Shown: positions 35,758 to 47,861 of the stretch, piece after piece
Layout: each line of letters opens with the position of its first letter
How positions within the stretch are numbered: position 1 is the first letter of the stretch
Source: Schistosoma haematobium
Taxonomy: Eukaryota; Platyhelminthes; Trematoda; Strigeidida; Schistosomatidae
Length of the DNA: 64,000 bases
Direction: 5' to 3'
Assembly (NCBI RefSeq): GCF_000699445.3
Contig: NC_067196.1
Coordinates: 91,297,364-91,361,363 of the forward strand
The notes under the pieces: generated by a model
Told to the model about the DNA's origin: nothing
Database searches by the model: none
Seen by the model: the letters and a program-made list of their open reading frames with translations, nothing else
Made by a program: the position numbers and the translations under genes

Positions 35758-36044
35758 AAAAAAGTCTCTTTATTTACCCACTGTTCAGAAGTACATAATC
35801 ACAGTCAAAGTTGTTTATTTTAGATCCAAAGTAAATGTCAGGATCAATATATCTTCTTTTTTTGACAGTTTGAAACCCGAATGAATTTGTCTAAGGATCT
35901 CCATATACTTTACTATTGAGTTCTGTAAAATACCTAAATAGTTCAGCCTCAACACCATTAGGAACAATATACAAATTAATTAAGGGGCATTATTTAAATG
36001 AATTAAGTTTGTAAAGAAAAATTCATATCATAGCTATGATCTTA

Positions 36045-36763
36045 TTTTACTTACATAGGCCTGTTACTCACAATGGAGCATAGGCTGCCGACCAACATTC
36101 TACAACTCACTCTGTACTCGGCCTTCCTTTACAGTTCTATTCAATTTTTGTTCCTTCTTCTCATGTCTTTCTCCATTTATCGAAATAATGTCTTCTTTGG
36201 TCTTTCTCTTCTCCTTTCACCTTCGAGATTATAAGTAAGGCCTTAAATTGTGACGTAGTTGGGTGCTTTCCTCAATTTGTATTCTATCCACATCCAGCAC
36301 ATCTTCCTGAATTTTTACTCCACTGAAATCTGCTATCTTCTCTCCCATAGTAGGTTGTTGCTGAGAGTGTCTGACCAATGGATGTGAAGTATTTTGTGTT
36401 GACAACTGTTAACAAACACTTGTATCTTGTGGATGATGGTTGTGGTAGTTCTCCAAGTTTCTAAACCATACAATAGAACTGTCTTCACATTTGTATTGAA
36501 AATTCTGACATTGGTGTTGGTTTGTGGATAGTTGTTTTGAGTTCCATTTGTTGTTGAATGGTAGATATGCTGTTTTTGCTTTGTCGATCCACGCTTTCAT
36601 ATCTGTATCAGATGTGCCGTATTCATCAATGATGCTGCCTATATATGTGAAGATTTTTACATCCTCGAAAGCTTCTCCATCAAGTGTGATTTGATTGGTG
36701 CATGTTGTGTTAAATCGGAGAATCTTGCTTTTCCGTTTGCGTATGTTGATACCTACTGCTTGT
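36045..36763 (-). mobile_element. RTE fragment, 3' part, split by insertion
   Basis: Near-twin of 22205-22960. It continues across the insertion at 36764-37743 into 37744-38000. Confidence 0.88.
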
Positions 36764-37743
36764 AGTGTGGCGTCGAGTCACGTTTAACTATGATCACCAC
36801 TACAGGAAGACTACGTGCCAGTTACCCGATAAGATCCTCCGTGGGCCAAATATCAGAAGGCAGTTGCTGGCTGTAGTCAAGATGTATTTGTTGGCGATCT
36901 CATGGTATCGAAATAATACCGATATCGTGCCAGGTTACAAGTGTAGTTACTGAGCATAACCGACTTCGTGCAAGGTCACAATCAACGGAAGAATGTATTG
37001 TTATAACTTGTGATCGCCGATTAGAGAGTAGTAAATTATCGATCGGACCAAGGACTGCCTAGAGTTCTGTTTGGTCCTGCTTTCAGCCTATCCCAGCCAG
37101 TTGAGTCTAGAACGCCAATCCGAGGCTCTGCGATACGAATCATGTATTTCAAACATACTGGGTTTATATACCAACTATACAGACCACATCGTATCATAAA
37201 ATAGAAAACAACATTTGTACAAGATTTGGCCAAATGTGGCTGTGAATATGGGAGGTAATAACTAGTAGACAGGGAATAATTCAAGAATGGAAAATCTTAT
37301 AATAACAGTTCATAAGTCAAAATAAAGCTTGTGTCAAGAGAGACATGAATATGAATAGTTTAATAACATAACAATTATACGATAAAAATATACGTATAGT
37401 ATTTGATCCACAAATGGATCCCGAAAATTACCACTCATTATTCTCATCGGGACATAACATGTATGCATTTTTGTACAGTTAAACAAACAAATACGGTAAA
37501 ATAATCTGTGGTAGAATTGGTTATAATAATAATTGTTTCCATTACTATGATAATTAGAAGTATTTGAATTATAGTACGAACTAAGATCCCAGAAATAACG
37601 TAGTCGGATTAAGAAGTACTAGATAACCACAAACGAATGTACTGTATTTAGAAGTCGAAATCAAGCATTCAACAAGTGCAAAGGAATCATCAGTTCATTC
37701 AAACACCACAATAACACTAATCGCGTTCTCTTGATAAAGTTGG
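36764..37743. mobile_element. About 980-bp insertion within an RTE copy (contains repeat X)
   Basis: It interrupts RTE sequence between ATGTTGATACCTACTGCT and TACTGTTGAAGTTG. It begins TGTAGTGTGG and ends CAATACA, so it has TG..CA ends, and contains no ORF. Parts match repeat X at 11.6, 44.2 and 60.5 kb. A solo LTR or Penelope-related piece is possible. Confidence 0.65.
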
Positions 37744-38000
37744 TCAATACATACTGTTGAAGTTGTTTCTACACTGGTCATCTTCCTCTAAATTTGTTGT
37801 TGTGTGTGCGATAGAAGAGCCAGATCATCCGCGAAGTTTAGATCGTCCAGCTGCATCCTAGCTGTCCATTTTATCTCATGCTTCCCCCCAGATGTTGACG
37901 TCTTCATGATCTAGTTGATCACCAGGAGAAAGAGAAAGGGTGAGAGTAAGTAACCTTGCCTGACATCGGTCTTCGAACAAGTCTGTAGCTGTCACTAAAT
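37744..38000 (-). mobile_element. RTE fragment, RT region beyond insertion
   Basis: Antisense coding for the region around LALLSRT, the Gln/Leu-rich QLDDL segment and [10 protein letters not shown], decayed. Continues the 36045-36763 copy. Confidence 0.82.
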
Positions 38001-38702
38001 GTTCACCATGTTAACAATCTGCCATCTCCAAACTAAATTATTCTTTTTAAGAAGAAAATATTGGTCAAAGTTTCAATATTTATAGTGATTTCAATAATAA
38101 CTAGTAGAACTCTAATAAAATTATTATTATAATTGATAGACGATGGTGCTCTATTGTTCAAACAATTCCTATCAACCGGATAATTATTCACCACTAGCAT
38201 ATACAATTCTAAAAAAAAAGTAATAAACTGGCTTGCTCTATTCGAAAATCCACAAGAATTCCTTTTACTTACTTATTACCAACAATATGGATCTAACATT
38301 CTAGATCACGAGATAGCATAATATCCTTCAAAACTTTAGCCCTAGTATAATTCACCAATGGATTAATCCATTAGTCTGTATATTTGAACAATGAATAATG
38401 TAACAAAACAATAAAAGTTTGTTGGATGATATAAGAATGAGTTTGAAGAAATTTGGACGTAACCAGCTCAAGATGTGGCATCACTTTTGCAAGTCACCGG
38501 TTGTGGGAGGAACGAGACATATTGTTGGATATAGACTATCCGGTTGTCATTCATGTAACTAACATGAACAGTGGTTGAAGTCTTTATTTAACGTGGCTTA
38601 TAATCTGTCGTGATAATCCAGATTCGCTTTTCTTTATCTTGTTTTACATCTTGAGTCATAAAATAATTCAATCCTTTTTCATTTCACAAATTCTATTCCT
38701 CC
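38001..38702. other. Non-coding
   Basis: No gene or repeat recognised. Confidence 0.45.
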
Positions 38703-38714
38703 TTCTCAAACCAT

Positions 38715-39176
38715 TACTTACTTACTTACGCCTGTTACTCCAAGTGAAGGAGCATAGGCCGCTCACCAGCATTCTCCATCCAACCCTGTCATGGGAAATC
38801 CTTTCCAGCTCCTTCCACTTCCTATTCATCCTTTTCATATCGGCTTCTATTTACTGACGTAAGGTGTTCTTTGGCCTTCCTCTTTTCCGCCTTCCTTCAG
38901 GACTCCAAGTTAGCACTTGCCTCGTGATGCAGTTTGATGATTTACGTAATGTATGTCCTATCCATTTCCATCGTCTTTTCCTGATTTCCTCTTCAACTGG
39001 AATCTGGTTTGTTCTCTCCCACAAAAGGCTGTTACTGATGGCATCCGGCCAATGAATGTTGAGTATCTTGCGTAGACAGCTATTTATAAATACTTGTACT
39101 TTCTTGATTGTGGTTGTTGTAGTTCTCCAAGTTTCAGCTCTATACAGTAGAACTGCCTTGATGTTCGTATTGAAGA
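38715..39176 (-). mobile_element. RTE 3' fragment with 12-bp target duplication
   Basis: TTCTCAAACCAT at 38703-38714 and 39177-39188 flanks a 5'-truncated copy (part of the right repeat could be RTE sequence). The C-terminal module frame is open. Confidence 0.9.
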
Positions 39177-39280
39177 TTCTCAAACCATACTGTTTATAAT
39201 AAATCTTTACAATTACTACTAATATTGCGAACAAAAGAATGTCTGTAATCTAGAAAGAACTAATGTTTCATTTTAAATTT

Positions 39281-39530
39281 GCAATTGATTAATCACTGGG
39301 TGATGATCAATGTCATTTATGTCAGGTCCTTTTTAGTGCATATCAAATCATATCGAACAAGTTGCAATATGGCCACTAGTCTAAGTGACTCGACATTGCG
39401 TGCATTATGTTGAGATTAGATGGTAGTTGGAGGTAGTCAACAGAAAACTCTGAACCTAGGTTTTGTACTTTTTGCTACTCATCAGCAAGGTGTACCTGTA
39501 ATCCTGAAAGAACTAATGCTCCCTCATAAA
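39281..39530 (-). repeat. S3 element, decayed
   Basis: Tail block CACTAGTCTAAGTGACTCGA and a - strand hammerhead remnant (GGTTTTGTACTTTTTGCTAC, CATCAGCAAGG). Confidence 0.65.
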
Positions 39531-39744
39531 TGAATACGACAGTAGATAAAAAACAAATCCAAATCTTACAGAAGTTGATCATAAAAAACTATGGATTGAG
39601 AATAGTTCAAGAAAATATACAAACAAATGTCTGTGATAGATAATTTAGTTCTTTTTGTACACTATTAAAAACAAACTATTTTATAGTAATAAATCTCTAT
39701 CATCATTTCATGTTATTTACTTGTATCTTCCCATTGTTGAACAT

Positions 39745-39840
39745 CAATTCTGAGATATAGGCAAAACCAGCTGACGAACTTCAAATTGGACGAAACATGC
39801 ATCTAACTAAATTCCATTACTAATCCCTATTCATCTTTAC
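39745..39840 (+). repeat. S1 (Sm-alpha-like) right half, decayed
   Basis: CTGACGA and GACGAAAC intact; stems I and III broken. Confidence 0.62.
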
Positions 39841-39956
39841 TTATAAATCTCTATCCTACTTAAAAGTATTCTAATCTCAAATTACAAAGTATAACCTTAT
39901 TTCTATTCTGCTTCAATTCATATACACTAATTTAAAACACTATTTCATACCCTGTT

Positions 39957-40011
39957 TTTCTCATTTCTTTTCTCTTTTTTTCTTCTTTTCTTCTCTTTCC
40001 TTTTCTTTCTG
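39957..40011. repeat. Pyrimidine-rich tract
   Basis: About 55 bases of almost only C and T on the + strand. Confidence 0.85.
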
Positions 40012-40204
40012 AACCATAAAACAATATGAAACTTTATCTCTTATCTATGAACACAGAATTTAGCCTTATAAACTGATTTCTCCGGGGTTTTTTTCTGATC
40101 GGATACTTCATTTTCTTTTATCATAATTATCTTTACCATCTGAAATATGACCTTCAATATGATTCTTGATTTGATTATATATAAAAATAAAATGACAAAA
40201 ATAA

Positions 40205-40455
40205 CTAGTAGAGTTCAATTGGATCTGTTGTCAGATAATAATTTAGTGAAGATAATGGTGAATTGTGGCGTAATTTCATAGATTGGTTCATGTTAGACAT
40301 TAATACCGTTGGATGCCGATTGGCTCAGTGATCTAGAGGTTAAATGTTTTCGTGCGAGACCGAACGTTCTGGGTTCAAACCCTGCGAGCATAGTCGTCGA
40401 TGCTCACTGTTAAAGAGTCGCATCCTAAGACGAAATGGCCATCCAGTGTTTCTTC
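40205..40455 (+). repeat. S2 element truncated by RTE
   Basis: Head, A box GGCTCAGTGATCTAG, B box GGTTCAAACCC and hammerhead remnant to GCCATCCAGTG, where RTE sequence begins. Confidence 0.72.
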
Positions 40456-42650
40456 AAAGTATTCTATTCATCTGTTCCTCTGTCCTTCAATCTCCGTGAT
40501 TGTCTTGCCTTCTTTGTCCTTGACCAGTCTCTCTGGTTTACTATATTTCCCCACTCATAGTCAATCAAGTTGATGTATAGTGACGAGTTCAACGATGATT
40601 CGTAGTGCCGTAATTTGGTCTGTGCACAACCAGTCCTTACAAAGTCCATTCTATCGATCTCGAAGACTGACGTCCACTGAATCTATTGAAAACATTTCCT
40701 GGTATTGACAGTATTGTGACCCCTCTGTAGTTCTCATATGTGCTCAGATATCCTTTCCTTGGTATTTTGATTAGATATCTTTCTTTCTAATCTGCCGGTG
40801 GCACTTTTTCTTCCTCCCAAATCTTCCTGAATAGAACACGGAGCATGTTTGCAGTTACTTCTATGTGTGACTAGTGCTTCAGCTGGTATATTGTCAAGTT
40901 GCGCTGCTTTCTCACTCTTGATTTGTCTGATGACCATCCTGATTTCTTCGATCGTTGGTAGAGTGACATCGATAGTAAGGTCTGTGTGTGTTGTTCCAGT
41001 GTCCAGTGGATTCAGTAGGGCTGGTCTATTCAACATTTCCTCGAAGTGTTCTACACATCTTTTGCTGTGTTTTTGAATCTCGGTGATTGTCTTGCCTTAT
41101 TTGTCCTTGACCGATCTCTCTGGTTTACTATATTTCCTTACTGTTGTTTTCGTCGTGTCTTATAGTTGTTTGATATTTCCTTCTCTTTTAGCTTTTTATA
41201 TTGTCGAATATATGTCTGCTTGTCAGCTCTGATGTTCTTCCTCATTTGCCTGTTTGTTTCCTTGTAATCAGTTTGTGGCTTGAATTTGTCTGTTCTTGTT
41301 CGACTGTTGTTAATTGCTGCCTTCTTTCTTTTTTGAATCTTGTCCAGGGTTTCGATAAAAATCCATTCCTTATGATAATGCTTGTTGCCGCCTCCTGTCA
41401 CCGTATGACACGTTAAAGTTGTTGCATCTTTGGTCCCTTTCCAGTTGTCGTCTATCGAAATTTCTTCTTCTTTGATTAGATTTTGTAAGACTTGGAACCT
41501 GTTGTTGAGAATCATCCTGAATTCTTTGATTTTGTTAGTATACTGTAGAGAGGCTGTATTGAACCATTGTACAACTGTTTCTCCAGCTCTACAGTGTTTA
41601 TTTAATTTCAGTTTCATCTTGGCAATCATCATTTGGTGGTGAATTGAAATTATGTCAGCTCCTCTCCTGGTTCTCACGTGTTCGATCGACCTTGTGAAAT
41701 TTTTACTGACGTAAATATGATCTATTTGGTTCTTCGTGGTGTGATCCGAGGAGATAAACCCATGTAGCTTTGTGTATGTATTTGCATGGGAATATTCTGC
41801 CACCTATGAACAATTTAATGAATGCACATAACTGTTCAAGTCCGTCACTATTTTCGTTCGTTTCTCCTAGTCAGTCCATGTCGTCCTATGATATCTTAAT
41901 AAACGTTATTGTCCATTCCTACTTTAACGTTTAGGTCTCTCATCAGGATAGTTACGTATTTCCCTATGCACTTCTCTACAATCTACTGCTGCCTCTCATA
42001 AAACCGATTTTTATTGTCTCCCCCTGCTATCTTTGGTAGGTGCATGACACTGGATAACTTTCATTGTAACCCCCTCCTTCTTTGTTTTGAAGGATGCACT
42101 GATTATCCTAAATCCACGAGATCCTCATCCTATAAGTGATCTTCATGCTTTTTGGACAGTATCACAGCAACTCTCTGAGTGTGTGGAGCATTTTCTTTTC
42201 CATGACCAGTGTACAGTAGCATTTCTCCTGAATCTATCCTTTTCTGTCCAAATTGTGTGCAATGGATTTCACTTATTCTAAGCACCGTCAAGTTGTACTT
42301 CCTCACTTCCGTTGCTATTTAAGTGGTTCTCCTGGTCTTTCTCATTGTCCGAACGTTCTATATACCTACAAAATTTATTGATCTGGTTGTTAGAACGGAC
42401 GTCAACCTCGTGACTTCCGAAGAATCTCAGCTTTCACCATGAGGCATCATGATTCTTCTGAATGAAAATCGTTCAACTCGGAGGACAGAGTTTAAATGGT
42501 TTAAAATGTTTATTCTGGTTAACGTTTTTTGGCAACGTTATTTTCTAAGGAATAAGGTATTTGACTCTATCCTAAACCTTCCTTTTCTACACGGGTTTTC
42601 GATTAGAAATACCTATAGATGAGCTACAGCTTGAGTTACACTACCATTGA
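40446..42650 (-). mobile_element. Old RTE copy, 5' end complete, 3' missing, rearranged
   Basis: 5' UTR end near 42640 and ORF decayed by stops and shifts. Recognisable segments: endonuclease QIDHIYVSKNF and RRGADI..HHQMM (41138-41803), RT front LDNIPAEAL (about 40870). A block around the FEE..PVKDK coding region occurs twice (40446-40556 and about 41040-41130). Most of the RT catalytic region and the 3' end are absent. Confidence 0.85.
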
Positions 42651-43300
42651 CACTCCATCTATTCTACGTAATAATCAGAGTTTTGATTATCACACTTTAA
42701 TCAGTTAACTTACCGAATGTATATATTAGTCTTAAGTACAGAATTCTTCATTTACTTACTTTAACTCAGTAATTGAACTTGTTATTCATCAAGAAAGAGC
42801 TCAGAAAATCAATAAATTGACATTTGTTAAACTTCTTCCTTAGTTTTCTGTTAATTAATTTACGTCTATACCTAATAAGATTTTATTTTTTTAAAAAAAA
42901 ACCACATAGAGACATATCTATTAACGTATCATACAACGTATTTTATTCCAAGTTACATTTACATGAACACATTGTCATGGTAACATTTGTATAACGTGAT
43001 CATTTTTTTTTTAGAAATTTCAATGTAACTGTCTTGACAACAGACTTTAGAGTATTAAGTTAAGGCAAATATATATTATTATTAGCTTTATTCAATTTTT
43101 TAGTCTTGGTACAATGGAAAATTCTCAACACAAAGTACTTCAACAAGTTTTCTTTCTTCATTTCTTGATCGATCTTGACGATAACATATTGAGTGATCGT
43201 CAATTAGATATTAGCAATTCAGGAATCGATATCAGAATAATGTACACCTTGATGTTGATTGGTTCTTGTTGATCTTAAACCTGTCATTGTTTACTTCTTT
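42651..43300. other. AT-rich non-coding
   Basis: No gene seen. Confidence 0.45.
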
Positions 43301-43397
43301 GTAAGTAAGATGTCGTTCAGAAGAACGATGAAAGCTTCACGACCAAACCATCCAGCTCAGAGAACAAAAGTTCATGAAAGTTGTCCTGCTGAGCTAC
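43301..43397 (+). repeat. Penelope-associated block (decayed hammerhead-like)
   Basis: ATGTCGTTCAGAAGAACGAT, GAAAGC and CCATCCAGCTCAGAGAAC match 26.26 and 45.16 kb. The CTGATGA strand is lost. Confidence 0.55.
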
Positions 43398-43490
43398 AAG
43401 TAGTAATAGTAGTAGAAGTAGTAGTAGTAGTAGTAGTTGTTGTTGTTGTTGTTGTTGTGGTGGTGGTGGTAGTAGTAGTAGTAGTAGACA
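43398..43490. repeat. GTA/GTT/GGT triplet microsatellite
   Basis: About 90 bases of mixed trinucleotide runs; the valine-rich ORF here is an artefact of it. Confidence 0.92.
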
Positions 43491-43544
43491 ATATAGTTTG
43501 CAATTAGATATTCATTAGACTGTATTCAATAATATTTATTTATC

Positions 43545-43800
43545 GTGGATCGTAGATGTGCATTGCTGAGGAGTTCGATAATAGGATGAAACAGCCGTTC
43601 AGTCCTTCCAGGTTTTCAATAGTGCTCTAACACTAATCGGTTCATGGACGCTAATCGAATTCTATCGATCAAGTTCTAATATGTTTACTAGTCTAATTGA
43701 CTTGACATCGTATTCATTATGTAGAAAACCGGATAGCTCATTGGTGAGTATAAAGCTGGATCTGCCAGTGAGCATTAATACCCTGAAGATTACATGTTCA
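43545..43800 (+). repeat. S2 right half followed by decayed S3
   Basis: Hammerhead 43565-43612 with CTGAGGA, GAAAC and GTT triplet and partial stem I. It is followed by the ATCGGTTCATGG end, then S3-like CTATCGATCAAGTTC and AGTCTAATTGACTTGACATC. Confidence 0.65.
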
Positions 43801-44229
43801 GTTATATTATGTGCGTTTACTTATAATACAGTCAGTGGAATAATGCGGGCAAAAAATGAACAGGGAAAAAAATCCTATGAATAACAAACAATTTATAGTA
43901 GTATAATATATCAATCTCTAATCAGTCAGCATAATGATATAGATTTAGTTTATCACAATAAGCGTATGGAAAATGTTTATTAACCATATGGTCAGAGGTC
44001 AATCAAATAAACACAATCAATAAGTAACATGAAAATAATAGAATCAATAAAAGATAACCAGTCACTATGAGGTCATATGAATGAACTCATTTAGTGTTTA
44101 TCAAATAATTTTCCTTGTAAAACTCAATTTAACTAGAAATGGAGGCTTATGATTATCATTATTATTACTCAAATTGATATCTACAATAAAGTTAGCTTAT
44201 GAATTAAACCAACTAGTTCAAAGAATGTA

Positions 44230-45250
44230 ACATTCAATTGTTATAACTTGTAGTCTTGGGTCCTATATATATATATGTATATGTCGTAATGATACCGCCA
44301 ATTAGAGAACAGTGATTTATCGACTGGACTAATGACGCATAAAACCCGTACAAGCAATCCACAGTCCTTAACGGTCCTGCTTCCCGCCTAACCCTGTCTG
44401 TTAAGTTCAGAAACAACAATCTCAGACTCTGCGATATGAATCATGTATTTAAAACATACTAGGTTTATAAACCAATCAGAAAGACAGGCGGCCTGCTTGA
44501 ATATCTGGACTACCTGTTCCTGCCATCTAGATATTTCAACAAGTTATTTGTTTTCTTATTTGTTTTAACACATCATTATTTCTATTGAGCGCACAATCTA
44601 TTCAGGCACGTTTATGAAAAGTTTACAACATTTCGCTGTACAGGTTACGAAAGGGTATAATCAGCGGCATCATGTTGGTTGGCAATATACATTGAATAGA
44701 ACGAACATTATTCAGATGTCAATTCCCGAAGTACTAACATATAACTGGCAATCACTCAATATGTTATCGTCAGGATCAATCAAGAAATAAGAAAAGGAAG
44801 CTTATTGAAATACTTTGCACTGAGAATTCTATATTGTACCACAAATATAATATTGAATGAAGCTAATAATAATCAAATGGAAAATAACATTTGTTCAAGA
44901 TTTGGCCAAATGTGGCTGTGAATGTGGGAGATAGTAATTGATAGACCGGGTATAAGTCAAGAATAATAACAGTTTATAGGTGAAAATAAAGCTTATGACA
45001 AGAGGAACACAAATATGAATAGTTTAGTTACTTAACAATTATACAATCGAAATATATATGTATCGTATTAGTCCAGAAATAGATCCTAACAATTACCATT
45101 CCTTATTCTCATCGGGATATATATCAATTCAACCTGAAATTTCTTCTGCTGATGATGTCGTTCAGAAGAAGAACAATGAAAATCTCAAGAACTAAATGAT
45201 CCAACTCAGACAACAAAACTCCACCGAAATCATTCACCTAAGCTACAAAT
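44230..45250. repeat. Repeat X plus Penelope-associated hammerhead-like block
   Basis: TTGTTATAACTTGTAG, GATATGAATCATGTATTTAA, AAGATTTGGCCAAATGTGGC and TTATTCTCATCGGGAT match 36.9-37.5 kb and 60.5-60.8 kb. It runs directly into TTCTGCTGATGATGTCGTTC at about 45150 and the CTCAGACAACAAAACTCCACC block. Confidence 0.65.
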
Positions 45251-45289
45251 CTTCGCCATTATTCTCATCAAGAATAATAACATTCCATC

Positions 45290-45783
45290 CATATACAGTT
45301 TTATGAATATTGATCAGTAAAACAGTTTTATATTTTATCATTTCCTAAGGTATCTATCTATATATGTGTGTATAATACATTACAATTCTATGGTTATAGT
45401 CTATTAAGGTCTGATTCTTATTGTTTCTTATCAATGATGAATAAACTGTTACCGGAAATATTCATATCTATCTATTTGTCTAGACTAAAATCCTACTGAA
45501 CATTCCCTACATTATAATCAGTATAGTTTTTATGTAATAATATAATTGTAAATGTATAATATTTATAATCAACTTGTAAATCAGTCTACTAGAACTAGAA
45601 TAATCACTTATTTCATTCTAATTGATTCCATGGTATCTAACTCTGTTTATTGAATACAATCATTATTACTATTAGTATTACATGACATACCAATGTATCT
45701 GACTTAATATATATATATATCAACTTCCGTTGCTTGTTTTTATCATTGTTAAACAAGTTCAATGAAGCTTAGAAATATGGGAC

Positions 45784-45838
<55 letters not shown>

Positions 45839-46594
45839 TTATATAACCTCTATATTCATGTACACGTATATATGTATATGTATACGGTGATATTTCTATA
45901 CACAATTATACAATACATATATATATATATATAACCCTGAATATTTTAGGACATGTCTATTCCCCCTCCCACCACCACCACCAGCACTTTTGTTTTGTTT
46001 TGAAAACATGATGTAATCTGCAAAAATTCACCTTTTAAAAGAAAAGAAAAAAAAGAAAAAAAACAAAGTTGATAATTTAATATTCATGTGATAGATACCA
46101 ATGTGTTGTATCTATCGATAATCTTGTAAACAATTTTATTATGGTTATTCAGTGTTAATTTATTTTTCATTTTTTTATGATCAGTTTTTTGAACTTAATT
46201 TATGTTGATATCTGTGAATGCCTTTCAGAGAAGATAAGCAAAAGGTGTCTAATGATGAATAGGGAATAGTTTGATGCTAGCCTATTTAATGGAAAATCAT
46301 GATAGTACTAGTATCTGACTAATCTTTTTATTTTTTCATTTCAATTATTGAGATCATGACACATTTATTGATTGGGTTAGGAATTGTTTTGTTTTGTTTG
46401 TTTCTTTGCTGCTAAAGCCTATAAGCCTCAAATTCTTTCACAAAAAAAAACCAAGAAAAATTGACTGAAGAAGTAACCATTCGGATTAAAAAACTGAGAC
46501 GATGTGTAAAAAACACCACTGATCAACTTTAGTAAACTTAACTATTAAATGATCTACTCTAAGTAATGTACTTACACCCTTAATTAGCGAGAAG
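45290..46594. other. AT-rich stretch with long TA tracts
   Basis: TA dinucleotide runs at about 45704-45720, 45786-45835 (about 50 bases) and 45917-45933; A-rich 46040-46065. No gene. Confidence 0.6.
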
Positions 46595-46875
46595 CAGTGA
46601 CTAGTGGAATTCAACCGGATCTGTTGTGAGATAGTAACTCCCTGATGACAATGGTGGATGTGTTGCTCAATTTCGTGGATTAGTTAAAGTTAAACATTAA
46701 CACCGTTGGATATCGGCCAGCTTAGTGGTCTAGTGGTTAAGCACTCGAGCGCGAGGATCGTGGATGCTCACTACTGAGGAGTCCCACACTAGGTTTCCCA
46801 TAATGATCTAGCTTCAATTGACTTATGATCTCAACTATTGAAATTCATATAATATCCACAAAAACTCCTTCTGAT
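46595..46875 (+). repeat. S2 element just upstream of exon C, catalytic half deleted
   Basis: Head, A box TTAGTGGTCTAGTGGTTAAG, CTACTGAGGAGTCCCACACT, then a deletion removing GAAAC and the cleavage site, then the TCTAGCTTCAATTGAC end. Ends about 100 bp before exon C. Confidence 0.78.
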
Positions 46876-46974
46876 ACTAATCGAATTATATTTATCTACC
46901 TTAATTTGACCATTGTATATATGATAAGCTTATTTGTAAATTACATTCGACCTTTCTTTTTCTTTTTCTTCTAG

Positions 46975-47767
46975 ATTATTGCTGTGATCTCTGTATTTTT
47001 CATTGTTCTATCAATACTTTGTTTTTGTTTAAAAACATCATCCAATCTACGTATACCATTATTATATAATGATTCAAATCAATTATTAACAAATTATGAA
47101 ACATCACATTCATATACACCTTATTCTACACTGTCATCATCCTCATCGTCGTCATCTCCATCATCATCATCAATGTATTCAGATATCTATACTCATCATA
47201 ATACACATTCTATATCATCATCATCGTCTCCATTCAATCTAGATCCTTTATGGACAATACGTAAACGTATGATTAAATCACATATTCTATTTAGTTATAT
47301 AGAATGTATATCAAATGGATGGTTTACATTTGAAATTATAATACGTTTTATAGTAACACCATGTAAATTAGAATTTATTAAATCCCCTATTAATATAATT
47401 GATTTATTAGCCTTATTATCATTTTATGTCGATTTAATTTTAACTAAAATTATGTCCAATGAAGCTAATTATGAAGCATTAGAATTCTTTTCTATTATAC
47501 GTATTATGCGACTATTTAAATTAACCCGCCATATAGCTGGTTTAAAAATTCTCATTCATACATTTCGTGCAAGTCTTAAAGAATTAGTATTATTAGTATT
47601 CTTTTTAATGGTATTCATTGTTATATTCGCTGCATTAATGTATTATGCTGAACGATTTCAATATAATCCACAAAATGATTTTGTATCTATACCAGTTGGT
47701 TTATGGTGGGCTATTGTAACAATGACAACAGTTGGTTATGGAGATCAAGTACCAAAAACATATTTAG
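46975..47767 (+). CDS. Shaw: Shaw-type Kv channel, coding exon C (S1 to selectivity filter)
   Basis: Third coding exon, residues 170-433 plus one base; acceptor TTCTTCTAG at 46974, donor GTAATC at 47768, phase 1 end. Membrane segments in order: S1 about 170-190, S2 about 275-296 ([10 protein letters not shown]), S3 about 306-327 ([14 protein letters not shown]), S4 about 339-354, S5 about 372-393 and the pore helix WWAIVTMTT. The K+ filter TVGYGD is at residues 421-426 (bases 47728-47745). S4 reads [17 protein letters not shown]: Arg345, Arg348, Lys351 and Arg354 are kept, but the usual first two Arg positions are Glu339 and Ser342. The S1-S2 loop has serine runs with Pro and His, and an N-x-S sequon. 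The open frame continues past the donor into a Tyr/Val run from an ATT repeat, which is intron. The channel would repolarise excitable cells of nerve or muscle. Confidence 0.96.
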
Positions 47768-47861
47768 GTAATCCATATTATTATTATTATTATTATTATG
47801 TTGTTGTTACTGTTGTGTGTATATATATAAATATGTGCGTACTTTGTTTCTATATTTATCC

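Noticed and set aside
43259..43507. 82-aa valine-rich open frame
   Set aside because: Made by the GTA/GTT/GGT microsatellite.
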